Made by a program: the position numbers and the translations under genes. The notes under the pieces are model-generated. The model had not been told where the DNA came from, made no database searches, and saw only the letters and a program-made list of their open reading frames with translations. A DNA stretch of 26,151 nt from an uncultured Pelagibacteraceae bacterium (GTDB taxonomy: Bacteria > Pseudomonadota > Alphaproteobacteria > Pelagibacterales > Pelagibacteraceae), in NCBI GenBank assembly GCA_902531455.1, contig CACAEM010000004.1:1-26151 (forward strand). The letters are read 5' to 3'. How positions within the stretch are numbered: position 1 is the stretch's first letter; every line of letters starts with the position of its first letter. Shown piece after piece: positions 14,161-23,679 of this stretch.

Positions 14161-17153
14161 GCTCTTACTCTCTTTCCTTCAGGATCAACATAATGGGATG
14201 AAACGATTTCCACAGGAATAGTTTTATTTTTTAAAGGTGACATAGCAAATAGCTTTTGTCCTATCATATTTTTACCATCTTTAATTATCGCAAGTGAGAA
14301 TGGATTATCATACTCAACACTCCAACATGATGCTGAGACATGACCTAATTTAGGGTTGGGAAGTTTTGCTTTAGGGTCTTTAACAATATATGAACCTTCA
14401 GGAATACTTGTTGTTTTGTCTAATGGAACAACACCTACTATTTTTTCTCTATCTGGTTTTGTAAAAGCTGATCTGCTTAAAGATCTTTTACCAATAAAGT
14501 CTTTTTTCTTACTTACTAAACCTTCAAGCGATGCATCATGAGGAATTGTTCTCCCATCAAGCTCAGAGCCAGCAACGTGACCCATTTCTATCCTTAAAGT
14601 CGATAAGGCCTCAGTTCCGTATGGCTGTATTTGAAATTCTTTACCAACTTCGATAATTTTTTCCCACATGAAATTACCATAGTCTGATTCCACATTAACT
14701 TCATAAGCAAGCTCTCCTGAAAATGAAATTCTATAAATCTTTGCAGGAGTGCCAAATAAATCAGCTTCTTTGTAACCCATAAATGGTAGACCTTCATTAG
14801 ATACATCAGTATTTGGAAATAATTTCATTAGTAATGCTCTTGAATTTGGGCCTGCTATTGCAGCACCAGCCCAATGCTCTGTTGTTGAGACTACATTCAC
14901 ATTTAATTCTGGCCAAACTAGCTGTAAATAATATTCTAAATGAGATAGGACATTGGCTGCCTGAGCTGTTGTAGTAGTCATGTGGTAATGATTTTCAGAA
15001 ATTCTTGTTGTTGTTCCATCATCCATTACAATTCCATCTTCTCTAAGCATTACACCATATCTTGCTTTACCAACTGGTAGCTTAAGCCAAGCATTAGTAT
15101 AAACTCTATTTAAAAATTCTGCAGCATCAGGGCCTTTAACATCTATTTTTCCTAAAGTAGTTACATCACATACGCCTACATTTTTTCTTACATTTTTTGC
15201 TTCTCTTTTTGAAGCTTCAAATAATGTTTCATTTCCATACTTGTAGTATCTTGGTCTTAACCAAACTCCAGCATCAACAAACACTGCACTATTTTTTTCA
15301 TGCCATTGATGCATTGGTGATTTTCTTGTTGGTTTAGAGTGTTTGCCAACTTCTCTTCCCACAATTGCTCCTATTGAAACAGGTGTATAAGGTGGCCTAA
15401 ATGTTGTGTGGCCAACTTGTGGTACAACTTTATTTTCAATGTCTGAAACTAATTGTAAACCATTAAGATTACTTGTCTTCCCTTGATCTGTGGCCATTCC
15501 AAGGGTGGTATATCTTTTTACATGTTCGATTGATCTAAAACCTTCTCTTAAAGCCAGCTCTATATCTGTTACAGCCACATCGTTTTGAAAATCTAAAAAT
15601 CTTTTGTAAGATTTACCTTTTGGTAATGGAACACACCAAAACTTATCGTGCTCTGAAGATTTTTTTTCAACTACAGTTGGAAAAGAAACTTTATTATTAT
15701 TTTCTGTTATTTTGTTTGAGACTTCATATCCTTTATCAAATGCTTCATTAATAGTTTCTTCTAAAGTAAATTTACCGTTTGCTGAACCAATTGTATTTTC
15801 TTTCTGTTTAGATTTTTTTGGAATGAATGCATCTATTTTTTCATTAAATTCAGATTTATTTCCAGATTGAGATGCTAAATGAATTGATGGTGTCCAAAAC
15901 CCTGATACACAAATACAATCACATTCAATATTTTCTATATTTGATAAATCTTTTTTATTATCAGATATTTTTGCAATATCTGCTGATTTGACTTTTTTGT
16001 ATCCTTTAGCAGCAACTACCACATAAGAATATTTAATTTCAATTCCTAAATTTTTTGCTTCAGTAGTAATGTCAGAAGATGGTTCTTTTCTAGTATCTAA
16101 AATTAATGGATTAATACCATTTTTTATGAATTCTATAGCGGTTTCATATCCACTGTCATTATTAGTAAATATCAAAGGTTTTTTCCCAACTAAAACTCCA
16201 TAAACTTTCATGTATTCTTTAGCTGCTGAAGATAACATTACACCTGGGGTATCATTGTTACCAAATACTAGTGGTCTTTCAATTGAACCTGATGAAATAA
16301 GAACTTCTTTTGCTCTTATGTACCACAAACGTTGTTTAGGTAAATATTTTTGGGTTTTAGGCAAGTGATCACTTATTCGTTCCGACATTACCAACATATT
16401 ATGATCATAATAACCAAATACTTGTGATCTATTTTTTACAATCACATTTGACATTGACTTTAACTCTGTAATTATTTTCTCTGACCATTCAGCACCAGTT
16501 TGATTACCAATATTTACATCACTAGTTAACAAGCTACCTCCATACCTTGGTTTGTCTTCAGCTAAAATTACACGCGCACCATTTTTTGCTGCTGCATATG
16601 CACTAGCTAAACCTGAAGGTCCTGATCCAGTGATTAATAAATCACAATATTCATATTTATGCTCGTATCTTTCTTTATCATGTTTGATAGATGCTTCTCC
16701 AAAACCTGCTGCCATTCTAATGAAAGGTTCATAAATTTTGTACCAGAAACTTGGTGGCCACATAAAAGTTTTATAATAAAACCCGGCTGGAAAAAACATT
16801 TTTAAGAAATTATTAATTGCTCCAATATCAAAGTTTACACTAGGCCAACAATTTACACTTTTAACCTCTAAACCTTCAAAAATCTCCTGTTCAGTAGCTC
16901 TAATATTAGGATCTCTCTCATTATTTCTTTCTAATTGTAAAATTGCATAAGGTTCATCAACACCAACTCCAAAGAAACCTCTAGGTCTATGATATTTAAA
17001 ACTCCTCCCAACAAGATGCACTCCATTTGCTATTAGAGCAGAAGCAATAGTATCTCCTTCATAACCAAAATATTTTTTACCATTAAATGTAAAAGAAATT
17101 TTTTTATTTCTATTTACCATTCCAATGTTATCTAATCTAAAATCTTGTGACAT
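14157..17153 (-). CDS. soxA: sarcosine oxidase, alpha subunit
   Basis: The 998-residue product is the full-length large subunit. Residues 1-100 form the N-terminal ferredoxin-like domain (SFTFNGKKYFGYEGDTIASAL, then GRSFKYHRPRGFFGVGVDEP). A Rossmann NAD-binding fold begins at about 171 with ITGSGPSGLASAYAAAKNGA. A disulfide-reductase-like region runs to about 590. The C-terminal GcvT-like half (about 605-995) binds THF and turns the methylene unit from sarcosine into 5,10-methylene-THF; visible there are RKNVGVCDVTTLGKIDVKGPDA, GIVMDDGTTTR, SFSGELAYEVNV and RIEMGHVAGSELDGRTIPHD. The start shares a base with the soxD stop (TAATG). The reaction is sarcosine + O2 + THF to glycine + H2O2 + methylene-THF. 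Glycine is commonly limiting for SAR11, so this enzyme may matter as a glycine source. Confidence 0.96.
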   Translation of the reverse strand: MSQDFRLDNIGMVNRNKKISFTFNGKKYFGYEGDTIASALIANGVHLVGRSFKYHRPRGFFGVGVDEPYAILQLERNNERDPNIRATEQEIFEGLEVKSVNCWPSVNFDIGAINNFLKMFFPAGFYYKTFMWPPSFWYKIYEPFIRMAAGFGEASIKHDKERYEHKYEYCDLLITGSGPSGLASAYAAAKNGARVILAEDKPRYGGSLLTSDVNIGNQTGAEWSEKIITELKSMSNVIVKNRSQVFGYYDHNMLVMSERISDHLPKTQKYLPKQRLWYIRAKEVLISSGSIERPLVFGNNDTPGVMLSSAAKEYMKVYGVLVGKKPLIFTNNDSGYETAIEFIKNGINPLILDTRKEPSSDITTEAKNLGIEIKYSYVVVAAKGYKKVKSADIAKISDNKKDLSNIENIECDCICVSGFWTPSIHLASQSGNKSEFNEKIDAFIPKKSKQKENTIGSANGKFTLEETINEAFDKGYEVSNKITENNNKVSFPTVVEKKSSEHDKFWCVPLPKGKSYKRFLDFQNDVAVTDIELALREGFRSIEHVKRYTTLGMATDQGKTSNLNGLQLVSDIENKVVPQVGHTTFRPPYTPVSIGAIVGREVGKHSKPTRKSPMHQWHEKNSAVFVDAGVWLRPRYYKYGNETLFEASKREAKNVRKNVGVCDVTTLGKIDVKGPDAAEFLNRVYTNAWLKLPVGKARYGVMLREDGIVMDDGTTTRISENHYHMTTTTAQAANVLSHLEYYLQLVWPELNVNVVSTTEHWAGAAIAGPNSRALLMKLFPNTDVSNEGLPFMGYKEADLFGTPAKIYRISFSGELAYEVNVESDYGNFMWEKIIEVGKEFQIQPYGTEALSTLRIEMGHVAGSELDGRTIPHDASLEGLVSKKKDFIGKRSLSRSAFTKPDREKIVGVVPLDKTTSIPEGSYIVKDPKAKLPNPKLGHVSASCWSVEYDNPFSLAIIKDGKNMIGQKLFAMSPLKNKTIPVEIVSSHYVDPEGKRVRA

Positions 17154-17422
17154 TATTCAGTCAGTTCATCTGCTTTATAGGTTTTAAAAATTTCGTGAGT
17201 TGAAGTATCTCTTTCAACTTTAATCCATTGTCTGCAGCCAGATATATGGTGCCATAACTCTAGGTGTTTTCCTCTAGGACTTTTTCTTAAATAAACAAAA
17301 TTATTCCACTCTTGGTCACTAATTTCCTTGTTTAGCTCTGGTCTTTTTACTGTTGCGTCTCCGCCATAAGCAAACTCATTCTGTGATCTTGATCCACAAT
17401 GTGGACAGAATATATAGAGCAT
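17153..17422 (-). CDS. soxD: sarcosine oxidase, delta subunit
   Basis: The 89-residue SoxD begins MLYIFCPHCGSRSQNEFAYGG. It carries the zinc ligands expected for the family: Cys6, Cys9, His59 (in LWHHISGC) and Cys63. These residue numbers agree with the solved heterotetrameric enzymes as I remember them. RPELNKEISDQEWNNFVYLR and SPRGKHLELWHH are typical of the family. The protein is a small structural zinc subunit with no catalytic role. It directly follows soxB without a gap and overlaps soxA by one base, so all four subunits are translationally linked. Confidence 0.96.
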   Translation of the reverse strand: MLYIFCPHCGSRSQNEFAYGGDATVKRPELNKEISDQEWNNFVYLRKSPRGKHLELWHHISGCRQWIKVERDTSTHEIFKTYKADELTE

Positions 17423-18679
17423 TTAAGATATCCAAGTTTTGGTACCAAGACCTTTTTCATCAATTAAATCCCCGGTATTAAATCTATTTAAACTGTAACC
17501 TGCGTTTAATTCATGAACTCTATCTTGTGCAATTGTATGTGCAAAAGTCCAACCTGAAGCAGGAGTAGCTTTAAATCCACCATAACACCAGCCACAATTT
17601 AAGTATAAGCCATCAATATGTGTTTTATCTATAATTGGTGAGCCGTCCATTGACATATCCATAATTCCACCCCAAGTTCTAAGCATTTTCAATTTGCTTA
17701 GAAATGGAAACATTGCAATACCTTCAGTCAATACGTGTTGGAGCGTTGGTAAATTTCCTCTTTGTGAGTAACTATTGTATCCGTCCAAGTCTCCACCCAT
17801 AACCATCTCTCCTTTATCTGATTGACTACAATAAAAGTGACCTGCACCAAATGTAACTACATGGTCAAGCAAAGGTTTTACAGGTTCTGATACACATGCT
17901 TGAAGAAGATGAGTTTCAATTGGTAATGTCATATTTAACATTTCTGCTAAAATATTTGTGCTACCTGCAACACACAAACCAACTTTTTTCGCTTTGATAT
18001 CTCCTCTAGAAGTTCTTACACCAACTATTTTACCGTTAGTAACATCAAATCCTATAACTTCACAATTTTGAATTATGTCAACACCCATTGAGTCTGCTTG
18101 TCTTGCATATCCCCAAGCAACAGCATCGTGTCTAGCAGTCCCAGCACTTGGTTGCATCAAACCTCCAAAAATTGGAAATCGCACATTGTCAGAAAAATCT
18201 GCCATTGGAATTTTTTTTTGAACCTCTTCCCTATTTAATAAAACTGCATCAATTCCATTTAATCGCATTGAATTTCCTCTTCTAGAGTACGCATTCATTT
18301 GTGCATCTGAATGGGCAAGATTAATTATTCCTCTAGGAGAAAACATTACATTGTAATTCAAATCCTGACTCATCTTTCTCCACAAATCCATGCCAAATTC
18401 ACTGAACAAAGCATTGTCATCATGCATATAGTTTGATCTAATTATTGTAGTGTTCCTTCCAACATTGCCTCCACCAATCCAGCCTTTTTCAATAATAGCT
18501 ACATTTGTAATATTGTGCTCCTTAGCTAAGTAGTATGCAGTTGCTAAACCATGACCCCCGCCACCTATGATAATCACATCATATTCTTTTTTAGGAGTTG
18601 GATCTTTCCATGCTACTTCCCAATTCTGATGATCTGAGAATGCATTTTTAATGAGGCTAAAAACTGAGTATTTTTGCAT
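17423..18679 (-). CDS. soxB: sarcosine oxidase, beta subunit
   Basis: The 418-residue flavoprotein subunit begins with MQKYSVFSLIKNAFSDHQNW and the dinucleotide fold YDVIIIGGGGHGLATAYYLA (33-52), followed by the FAD-binding acidic residue in AIIEKG. The RHDAVAWGYAR segment (183-193) holds His184, aligned with the histidine that carries covalent FMN in this family. CGWCYGGFKATPASG near the C-terminus is also conserved. The subunit oxidises the N-methyl group of sarcosine and passes electrons to oxygen through FMN. It is the first gene of the sox operon and is divergent from fhs, with 128 bases between them, so the two THF-linked units may be regulated together. Confidence 0.96.
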   Translation of the reverse strand: MQKYSVFSLIKNAFSDHQNWEVAWKDPTPKKEYDVIIIGGGGHGLATAYYLAKEHNITNVAIIEKGWIGGGNVGRNTTIIRSNYMHDDNALFSEFGMDLWRKMSQDLNYNVMFSPRGIINLAHSDAQMNAYSRRGNSMRLNGIDAVLLNREEVQKKIPMADFSDNVRFPIFGGLMQPSAGTARHDAVAWGYARQADSMGVDIIQNCEVIGFDVTNGKIVGVRTSRGDIKAKKVGLCVAGSTNILAEMLNMTLPIETHLLQACVSEPVKPLLDHVVTFGAGHFYCSQSDKGEMVMGGDLDGYNSYSQRGNLPTLQHVLTEGIAMFPFLSKLKMLRTWGGIMDMSMDGSPIIDKTHIDGLYLNCGWCYGGFKATPASGWTFAHTIAQDRVHELNAGYSLNRFNTGDLIDEKGLGTKTWIS

Positions 18680-18807
18680 TTTATAATTTTATCTAATTAA
18701 ATATAAATTTTTTCTTATTTTTTATATATATATTTTTTAGATGTTTAAAATCAAACCAAAAAAGTATAGACATTTTGCACATTAAACAATTATAAATTTT
18801 AAACTAA
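18680..18807. promoter_or_regulatory. divergent soxB/fhs promoter region
   Basis: This 128-base, extremely AT-rich gap separates soxB from fhs. For fhs, TAGACA (18767-18772) and TATAAA (18791-18796) are spaced by 18 bases, a good sigma-70-like pair. It would start transcription about five bases before the ATG at 18808. For soxB, TTGATT (18749-18754 on the minus strand) with TATATA (18725-18730) at an 18-base spacing is a weaker candidate. I looked for a glycine riboswitch or other folded leader; the gap is too short and too poor in G and C to hold one. Confidence 0.4.
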
Positions 18808-20484
18808 ATGTCAAAATCAGATATTGAAATAGCTAGAGAGGCAAAAATGAAACCTATCCAAGAAATTTTGGATGGAGTGGGAGTACCGGACAAAACTGAG
18901 GCATATAGTCCAATAAGCAGATATATAGCTAAAATCAAACTTGAATACTTAGAAAAATTTAAAGACAAAAAAGATGGAAAATTAATACTAGTAACAGCAA
19001 TTACACCTACTCCGGCTGGGGAAGGAAAGACAACAACTTCTGTAGGATTGTCAGATGGATTAAACAAAATAGGTAAAAAATCTATTGTTTGTTTAAGAGA
19101 ACCAAGTCTTGGTCCTTCTTTTGGAATGAAAGGTGGGGCTGCTGGCGGTGGTTATGCTCAAGTAGTTCCTATGGAGCAAATAAATCTTCATTTCACAGGA
19201 GACTTTCATGCAATTACATCTGCACATAATCTTTTATCTGCATTAATAGATAACCACATATATTGGGGTAATAAACTAAATTTAGATGTCAGAAGAATAG
19301 TTTGGAAAAGAGTTCTGGACATAAATGATAGAGCTTTAAGATCTATAAATATTAATCTTGGTGGTGTTACGAATGGTTTTCCAAGAGAAGATGGTTTTGA
19401 TATTACTGTTGCGTCAGAAATAATGGCAATCTTTTGTTTATCAAATGATTTGCATGATCTTGAAAATAGAATTGGTAATATTACTGTTGCTTATACTAGA
19501 GACAAAAAACCAATATATGCAAAAGATTTAAACGCGCAGGGTCCAATGACTGTATTGTTAAAAGACGCTATTAGACCAAATGTTTCACAAACCTTGGAAA
19601 ATAATCCTGCTATAATACATGGTGGACCATTTGCAAATATTGCTCATGGATGTAATTCTGTTTTAGCAACTAAGACAGCATTAAAACTCTCAGATTATGT
19701 TGTAACAGAAGCTGGGTTTGGAGCTGATCTAGGTGCAGAAAAATTTTTAGATATTAAATGTAGAAAATCAGGATTAAAACCAAGTTGTGTTGTGATTGTT
19801 GCAACTATAAGAGCTTTAAAAATGCATGGGGGAGTTAAAAAAGACAAATTAAAAAATGAAAATGTAGATGCAGTAAAAAAAGGATTAGTTAACCTAGAAA
19901 GACATATAGAAAATATTCAAAAATTTGGTTTACCTGTAACAGTAGGGATAAACCATTTTGTTTTAGATACTGATAAAGAAGTTGATGAAGTTACGAAGTT
20001 TTGTGAACAAAAAGGTGTTAAAGCCTCTATATCAAAACATTGGGAAAAAGGTGGAGAAGGTGCAACTGATTTAGCAAATGATGTAGTTAAACTATGTGAA
20101 GAAGATAGTGATTTTAAATTTTTATATGATGATAAAACCTCTTTATTTAAAAAAATAGAAACAATTGCTAAGGAACTTTATAGAGCAAGCGAAGTAGTTG
20201 CAGATACTAAAATAAGAGACCAATTAAAAGCTTTTGAAGAAAGAGGTTACCAATCATTACCAATTTGTATAGCAAAAACTCAATATAGTTTTTCCACTGA
20301 CCCAAATCTAAAGGGAGCACCTTCAGGTCATGTATTACCAATAAGAGAAGTAAGACTATCATCAGGAGCAGAATTTATCGTTGTTGTATGCGGTGCAATA
20401 ATGACAATGCCAGGATTACCAAAAGTGCCAGCAGCTGACTCAATTCGAATTAATGAAAAAGGTGAAACAGAGGGTCTATTTTAA
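18808..20484 (+). CDS. fhs: formate-tetrahydrofolate ligase
   Basis: The 558-residue enzyme joins formate and THF with ATP to make 10-formyl-THF; the reverse direction can yield ATP and formate. The N-terminus [19 protein letters not shown] is typical and confirms the ATG at 18808. The ATP-binding loop is [16 protein letters not shown] (67-82). Other family segments are [56 protein letters not shown] and [15 protein letters not shown] near the C-terminus. Length is normal. There is no ribosome site before the ATG, and the candidate promoter leaves only about five untranslated bases. It is divergent from the sarcosine oxidase operon and overlaps the end of the convergent amidotransferase gene by nine bases. 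Confidence 0.97.
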   Translation: MSKSDIEIAREAKMKPIQEILDGVGVPDKTEAYSPISRYIAKIKLEYLEKFKDKKDGKLILVTAITPTPAGEGKTTTSVGLSDGLNKIGKKSIVCLREPSLGPSFGMKGGAAGGGYAQVVPMEQINLHFTGDFHAITSAHNLLSALIDNHIYWGNKLNLDVRRIVWKRVLDINDRALRSININLGGVTNGFPREDGFDITVASEIMAIFCLSNDLHDLENRIGNITVAYTRDKKPIYAKDLNAQGPMTVLLKDAIRPNVSQTLENNPAIIHGGPFANIAHGCNSVLATKTALKLSDYVVTEAGFGADLGAEKFLDIKCRKSGLKPSCVVIVATIRALKMHGGVKKDKLKNENVDAVKKGLVNLERHIENIQKFGLPVTVGINHFVLDTDKEVDEVTKFCEQKGVKASISKHWEKGGEGATDLANDVVKLCEEDSDFKFLYDDKTSLFKKIETIAKELYRASEVVADTKIRDQLKAFEERGYQSLPICIAKTQYSFSTDPNLKGAPSGHVLPIREVRLSSGAEFIVVVCGAIMTMPGLPKVPAADSIRINEKGETEGLF

Positions 20485-21261
20485 AAGATAATTAAGCCAG
20501 TTTTCAAGTTCACGCATTCTAAGATCTTTATTTGTAATCTTATTTTCTTCAGCAATCATTCTTACATGATTATTTATCTCTTGTTCATCAACAAAAGCAT
20601 TATTGTTTAAAAGACGTTCTTTTCTGAAATGTATAAGGCTTATCATTTTGTCATAAGTAATTTCAGGATGATATTGAATACCCCATATATCACTTACTGC
20701 TGACTGAAAATTTACTCCCATAACTTTATTTATAGGATTTGAGGCTAGTAATTTTGAATTTTTTGGCAATGTTGAAACTTCATCAAAATTAAAAGCGGGT
20801 GTATTAAAAATTTTATCTTTATTTTTATATATTGGATGTTTTAATCCATCATTATTTATTTCAATATTAAGTGCTATGCCTCTGTGAGATCCGTTTGTAC
20901 ATCTCTTTACCTGCCCTCCTGCTACGGTAACAGCAACCTGAAGTCCCCAGCAAATAGCTAATATTTTTTTAATTTTTTTTTGACACTCTCTCATAAATTC
21001 GATCTGTCTTCTTATTTCAATAGTGTCATTATAAATATTTAGACTACTTCCTCCCCATATCAGTCCATCATATTTATCGAGATCTGTTACTTTTTCAGAA
21101 ATATTTTTATCAGATGAGGGATTTACAACATCTATTTCAATTTTATCGGTAAAATAGGCTATGCTATCTTTTAGACTTTCTGTATGTGTTTTAATTCCAC
21201 CATCAGTAAAACTCTGATTCTCTTCTCTTAAATTTCCCTCAACTATTAATATATTTTTCAT
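20476..21261 (-). CDS. class I glutamine amidotransferase-like protein
   Basis: With the ATG at 21259-21261 the product has 261 residues. It is a free-standing class I glutamine amidotransferase domain: [11 protein letters not shown] (68-78), the nucleophile elbow [11 protein letters not shown] with Cys104, and GIQYHPE with His198 and Glu200, completing the Cys-His-Glu triad. It resembles the GuaA-type domain but has no synthetase part, so the acceptor or substrate is unknown; gamma-glutamyl hydrolase activity is possible. An upstream in-frame TTG at 21264 could add one residue, but the ATG overlapping the alcohol dehydrogenase stop (TGATG) is more likely. It is the last gene of the minus-strand operon and overlaps the 3' end of fhs by nine bases. 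Confidence 0.85.
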   Translation of the reverse strand: MKNILIVEGNLREENQSFTDGGIKTHTESLKDSIAYFTDKIEIDVVNPSSDKNISEKVTDLDKYDGLIWGGSSLNIYNDTIEIRRQIEFMRECQKKIKKILAICWGLQVAVTVAGGQVKRCTNGSHRGIALNIEINNDGLKHPIYKNKDKIFNTPAFNFDEVSTLPKNSKLLASNPINKVMGVNFQSAVSDIWGIQYHPEITYDKMISLIHFRKERLLNNNAFVDEQEINNHVRMIAEENKITNKDLRMRELENWLNYLLK

Positions 21262-22418
21262 CAAAATAATTCTCCAGAAATACTATGCTCATACATAACT
21301 TTCATATCATTTATAGTCAATTTTTTTGGGTTTGAGAATGTTGATGGATCATCAAGAGCCATCTTTGATAAATCATTTAAGTTCATTTTATTTGTTTCTA
21401 TTACATCTGATAGTTTATGCGGAATATTTAATTCTTTTCTTAGCTCTAGTATCCATTCAAGAAAAGCATCAAAACTTTTACTTAAGTTAAGATAATCACA
21501 AATAGAAATAATTCTTTCCTCAATATTTTTTTTATTAAAAGTTAAAACATAAGGCATAAATATTGCATTAGATAATCCGTGATGAAGATTAAATTGAGCA
21601 TTAAGTGGGTGGCTTAGTGAATGAATAGCTCCTAAGCCTTTTTGAAATGCAGTAGATCCCATACTTGCTGCTGCTAACAAATCTGATCTAGCATCTAGAT
21701 CACTTCCATCTTGAACAGCGTTCAAAAGGGATTTTTTTATCAATCTCATTCCCTCAATTGCAATTCCATCAGCCATTGGGTGAAAGCCAGGTGCACAAAA
21801 TGCCTCTAAATTGTGAGCTAATGCATCCATTCCTGTCGCTCCTGTTAAACGGGGAGAAAGATCTTTAGTAAGAACTGGGTCTAATATTACAATAGATGGT
21901 AAAAATTTTGGGTGGAAAATAATTTTTTTTATTCCAGTTCTGGAATTAATTATTGCAGATGCTCTGCCAGTTTCTGAACCAGTTCCAGCAGTTGTTGGAA
22001 TTGCAATTATTGGAGAGATATTTTTTTCATCTGCCCTTTTCCAGTAATCACCAATATCCTCAAAATCCCAAATAGGTCTTGATTGTCCAGACATAAAAGC
22101 TATGGCTTTGCCGACGTCTAACGCACTTCCACCTCCAATAGCTACTACACTGTCACAACTATTATTATTAAATATCTCTACACCTTCATCGACATTCTCT
22201 CCTGTTGGGTTTCCTGAGAAATTAGAAAAAATACATAATGTAAATTTCTTATCTAAATCATTTACTAAATCTTTTATAAATTTTAAATTAATTAACTCTC
22301 TATCTGTTACTAATAATGGTTTTAAAGTTTTAATTTCAACACAAGCCTTTTCTAAATCCTTAGCTCTATCTTTGCCAACCCAAACGGTTGTTGGGTAATT
22401 CCAGTTGTAATTAGTCAT
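21261..22418 (-). CDS. iron-containing alcohol dehydrogenase
   Basis: The 385-residue group III alcohol dehydrogenase has the NAD(P)-binding GGGSALDVGKA (95-105), PTTAGTGSE (141-149), and metal ligands Asp198 and His202 in GMDALAHNLEA plus His266 and His280, with His270 in between as in FucO (spacings identical). The C-terminal domain is normal in length. Substrates are usually short primary alcohols, lactaldehyde or glycerol-type compounds. I recall that a SAR11 iron alcohol dehydrogenase has been reported to oxidise methanol and other short alcohols, which would fit the one-carbon theme, but its position behind the glycoside hydrolase also allows a role on a glyceryl or glycerate product. 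It overlaps the hydrolase gene by eight bases and the amidotransferase gene by one base. Confidence 0.93.
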   Translation of the reverse strand: MTNYNWNYPTTVWVGKDRAKDLEKACVEIKTLKPLLVTDRELINLKFIKDLVNDLDKKFTLCIFSNFSGNPTGENVDEGVEIFNNNSCDSVVAIGGGSALDVGKAIAFMSGQSRPIWDFEDIGDYWKRADEKNISPIIAIPTTAGTGSETGRASAIINSRTGIKKIIFHPKFLPSIVILDPVLTKDLSPRLTGATGMDALAHNLEAFCAPGFHPMADGIAIEGMRLIKKSLLNAVQDGSDLDARSDLLAAASMGSTAFQKGLGAIHSLSHPLNAQFNLHHGLSNAIFMPYVLTFNKKNIEERIISICDYLNLSKSFDAFLEWILELRKELNIPHKLSDVIETNKMNLNDLSKMALDDPSTFSNPKKLTINDMKVMYEHSISGELF

Positions 22419-23679
22419 TTTTATTTTCTAGTATTAAGTCTAAAAATAATGCAGCAGTCCAAGAAAAATTTGTAGCACCAAACCCTTTACCAGTTTTACA
22501 ACTAAAGTATTCATTAAACCCTTTTTGCTTTACTAAATTAATAGTTTTTCTTTTTATTTGTTTTGCAAATTTAATATTCTTATTTTTTAATCCTTGATAT
22601 ATTATCCAATTACAATTAATCCATACTGGACCTCTCCAATATCTTTTCTCTTCAAATTTTTGGTGATTTGATTTTACACTTGATAATAAATATTTTTCTT
22701 TTGAACTGTGTTTTTTTAAGTTTTTAATGATTTGGTTATTTAATACTTTGTTTTTTAAATCTGCAAATAAAATAAAATAATGAGTAATTGATGGAATGTT
22801 TATTTTTTTTTTATTTTTTAAATCAATGTTAAAAAATGTATTTTTTTTTTGATTATATAAATTTACAATTTTATTTTCAGATCTTGATATATAAGACTCT
22901 AATTCAGTACTTTGCAAATTGAATGTATTTAATAATTTAAGGAGATCTTTATTTGCTCGCAAAAATATAGAGTTAAAACCTACGTCGACCACATTAAATA
23001 ATGAGACTTTATAAAGTTTTTTTGGATTATAATTGTTTTTTCTCAAATGATTTTTGATGGTTACGTATCTATCATAATCAATATCTAATGGTCTATATTC
23101 AGGATTAACAACTTTGTTATCTCCCCTCTTGTATTTAAGGTTTTTTGGGACTTTTACTTTGCTCATAGGTCCATCCCACAATGGAGAATTATCATAGCCG
23201 CTTTCCCAAGGATGCAAAATTGAGACTAATCCAGTATTATTTGGGTCTCTAAATTTAATAAACCATTTATGGTATTTTAATATTCCCTTAACTATTTTTT
23301 TAATTTCGGCTTTATCTTTATTATTAATTCTTTTTTTATCTAAAATTAGTTTTAAAATTATTGCAAGAATTGGTGGTTGGGTAATACCAGATGAATGTAT
23401 TTTATTTCCGCAAGCCCATACAGAATGGTTTGGATAATAGTTGGTATTTAAATCGTGAAACAAAATATGAGGTATCATTCCATCTTTCCATTGACCTCTT
23501 ATTAATGTCTTTATTTCATCTAAAGCATATTTGAATTTAAAATGCGAATATCCTAACGCAATGAAACCAGAGTCCCAGTTCCATTGTGCCGGGTACAATT
23601 TGTTATTGGTTGGTAATGTATAACCTTTTTTTTTATTCCCTAATAAAACTTTCTTAGCTGATTTGATAAAATCTTCCAC
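22411..23679 (-). CDS. MGH1-like glycoside hydrolase (GH63-related), possibly glucosyl- or mannosylglycerate hydrolase
   Basis: The 422-residue protein has the (alpha/alpha)6 pattern of the GH63/MGH1 family: YPAQWNWDSGFIALGY (29-44), HPWESGYDNSPLWDG (156-170), RYWRGPVWINCNW (346-358) and FNEYFSCKTGKGFGATNFSWTAA (388-410). Asp163 and Glu390 fall at the positions of the general acid and base of mannosyl- and glucosylglycerate hydrolases. It has no signal peptide, so it would act in the cytoplasm on an imported glycoside. The middle is lysine-rich, giving a basic protein. The start is a GTG at 23677-23679 that shares a base with the stop of the upstream permease (TAGTG). Its place behind two sugar-type ABC permeases suggests it hydrolyses their cargo. 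Trehalase is less likely because the HPWESG segment is of the glycerate-glycoside type. Confidence 0.75.
   Translation of the reverse strand: MEDFIKSAKKVLLGNKKKGYTLPTNNKLYPAQWNWDSGFIALGYSHFKFKYALDEIKTLIRGQWKDGMIPHILFHDLNTNYYPNHSVWACGNKIHSSGITQPPILAIILKLILDKKRINNKDKAEIKKIVKGILKYHKWFIKFRDPNNTGLVSILHPWESGYDNSPLWDGPMSKVKVPKNLKYKRGDNKVVNPEYRPLDIDYDRYVTIKNHLRKNNYNPKKLYKVSLFNVVDVGFNSIFLRANKDLLKLLNTFNLQSTELESYISRSENKIVNLYNQKKNTFFNIDLKNKKKINIPSITHYFILFADLKNKVLNNQIIKNLKKHSSKEKYLLSSVKSNHQKFEEKRYWRGPVWINCNWIIYQGLKNKNIKFAKQIKRKTINLVKQKGFNEYFSCKTGKGFGATNFSWTAALFLDLILENKND

Noticed and set aside
18680..18807. Glycine riboswitch upstream of soxB or fhs
   Set aside because: The gap is short, almost free of G and C, and shows no conserved aptamer core.
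21262..21264. TTG start one codon upstream for the glutamine amidotransferase
   Set aside because: It adds only one residue; the ATG at 21259-21261 overlaps the previous stop as TGATG, a common coupled start.
22411..23679. Trehalase or glucoamylase assignment for the hydrolase
   Set aside because: The HPWESG...WD and EYF...FSWTAA blocks fit the MGH1/GH63 type; there is no trehalase signature or signal peptide.
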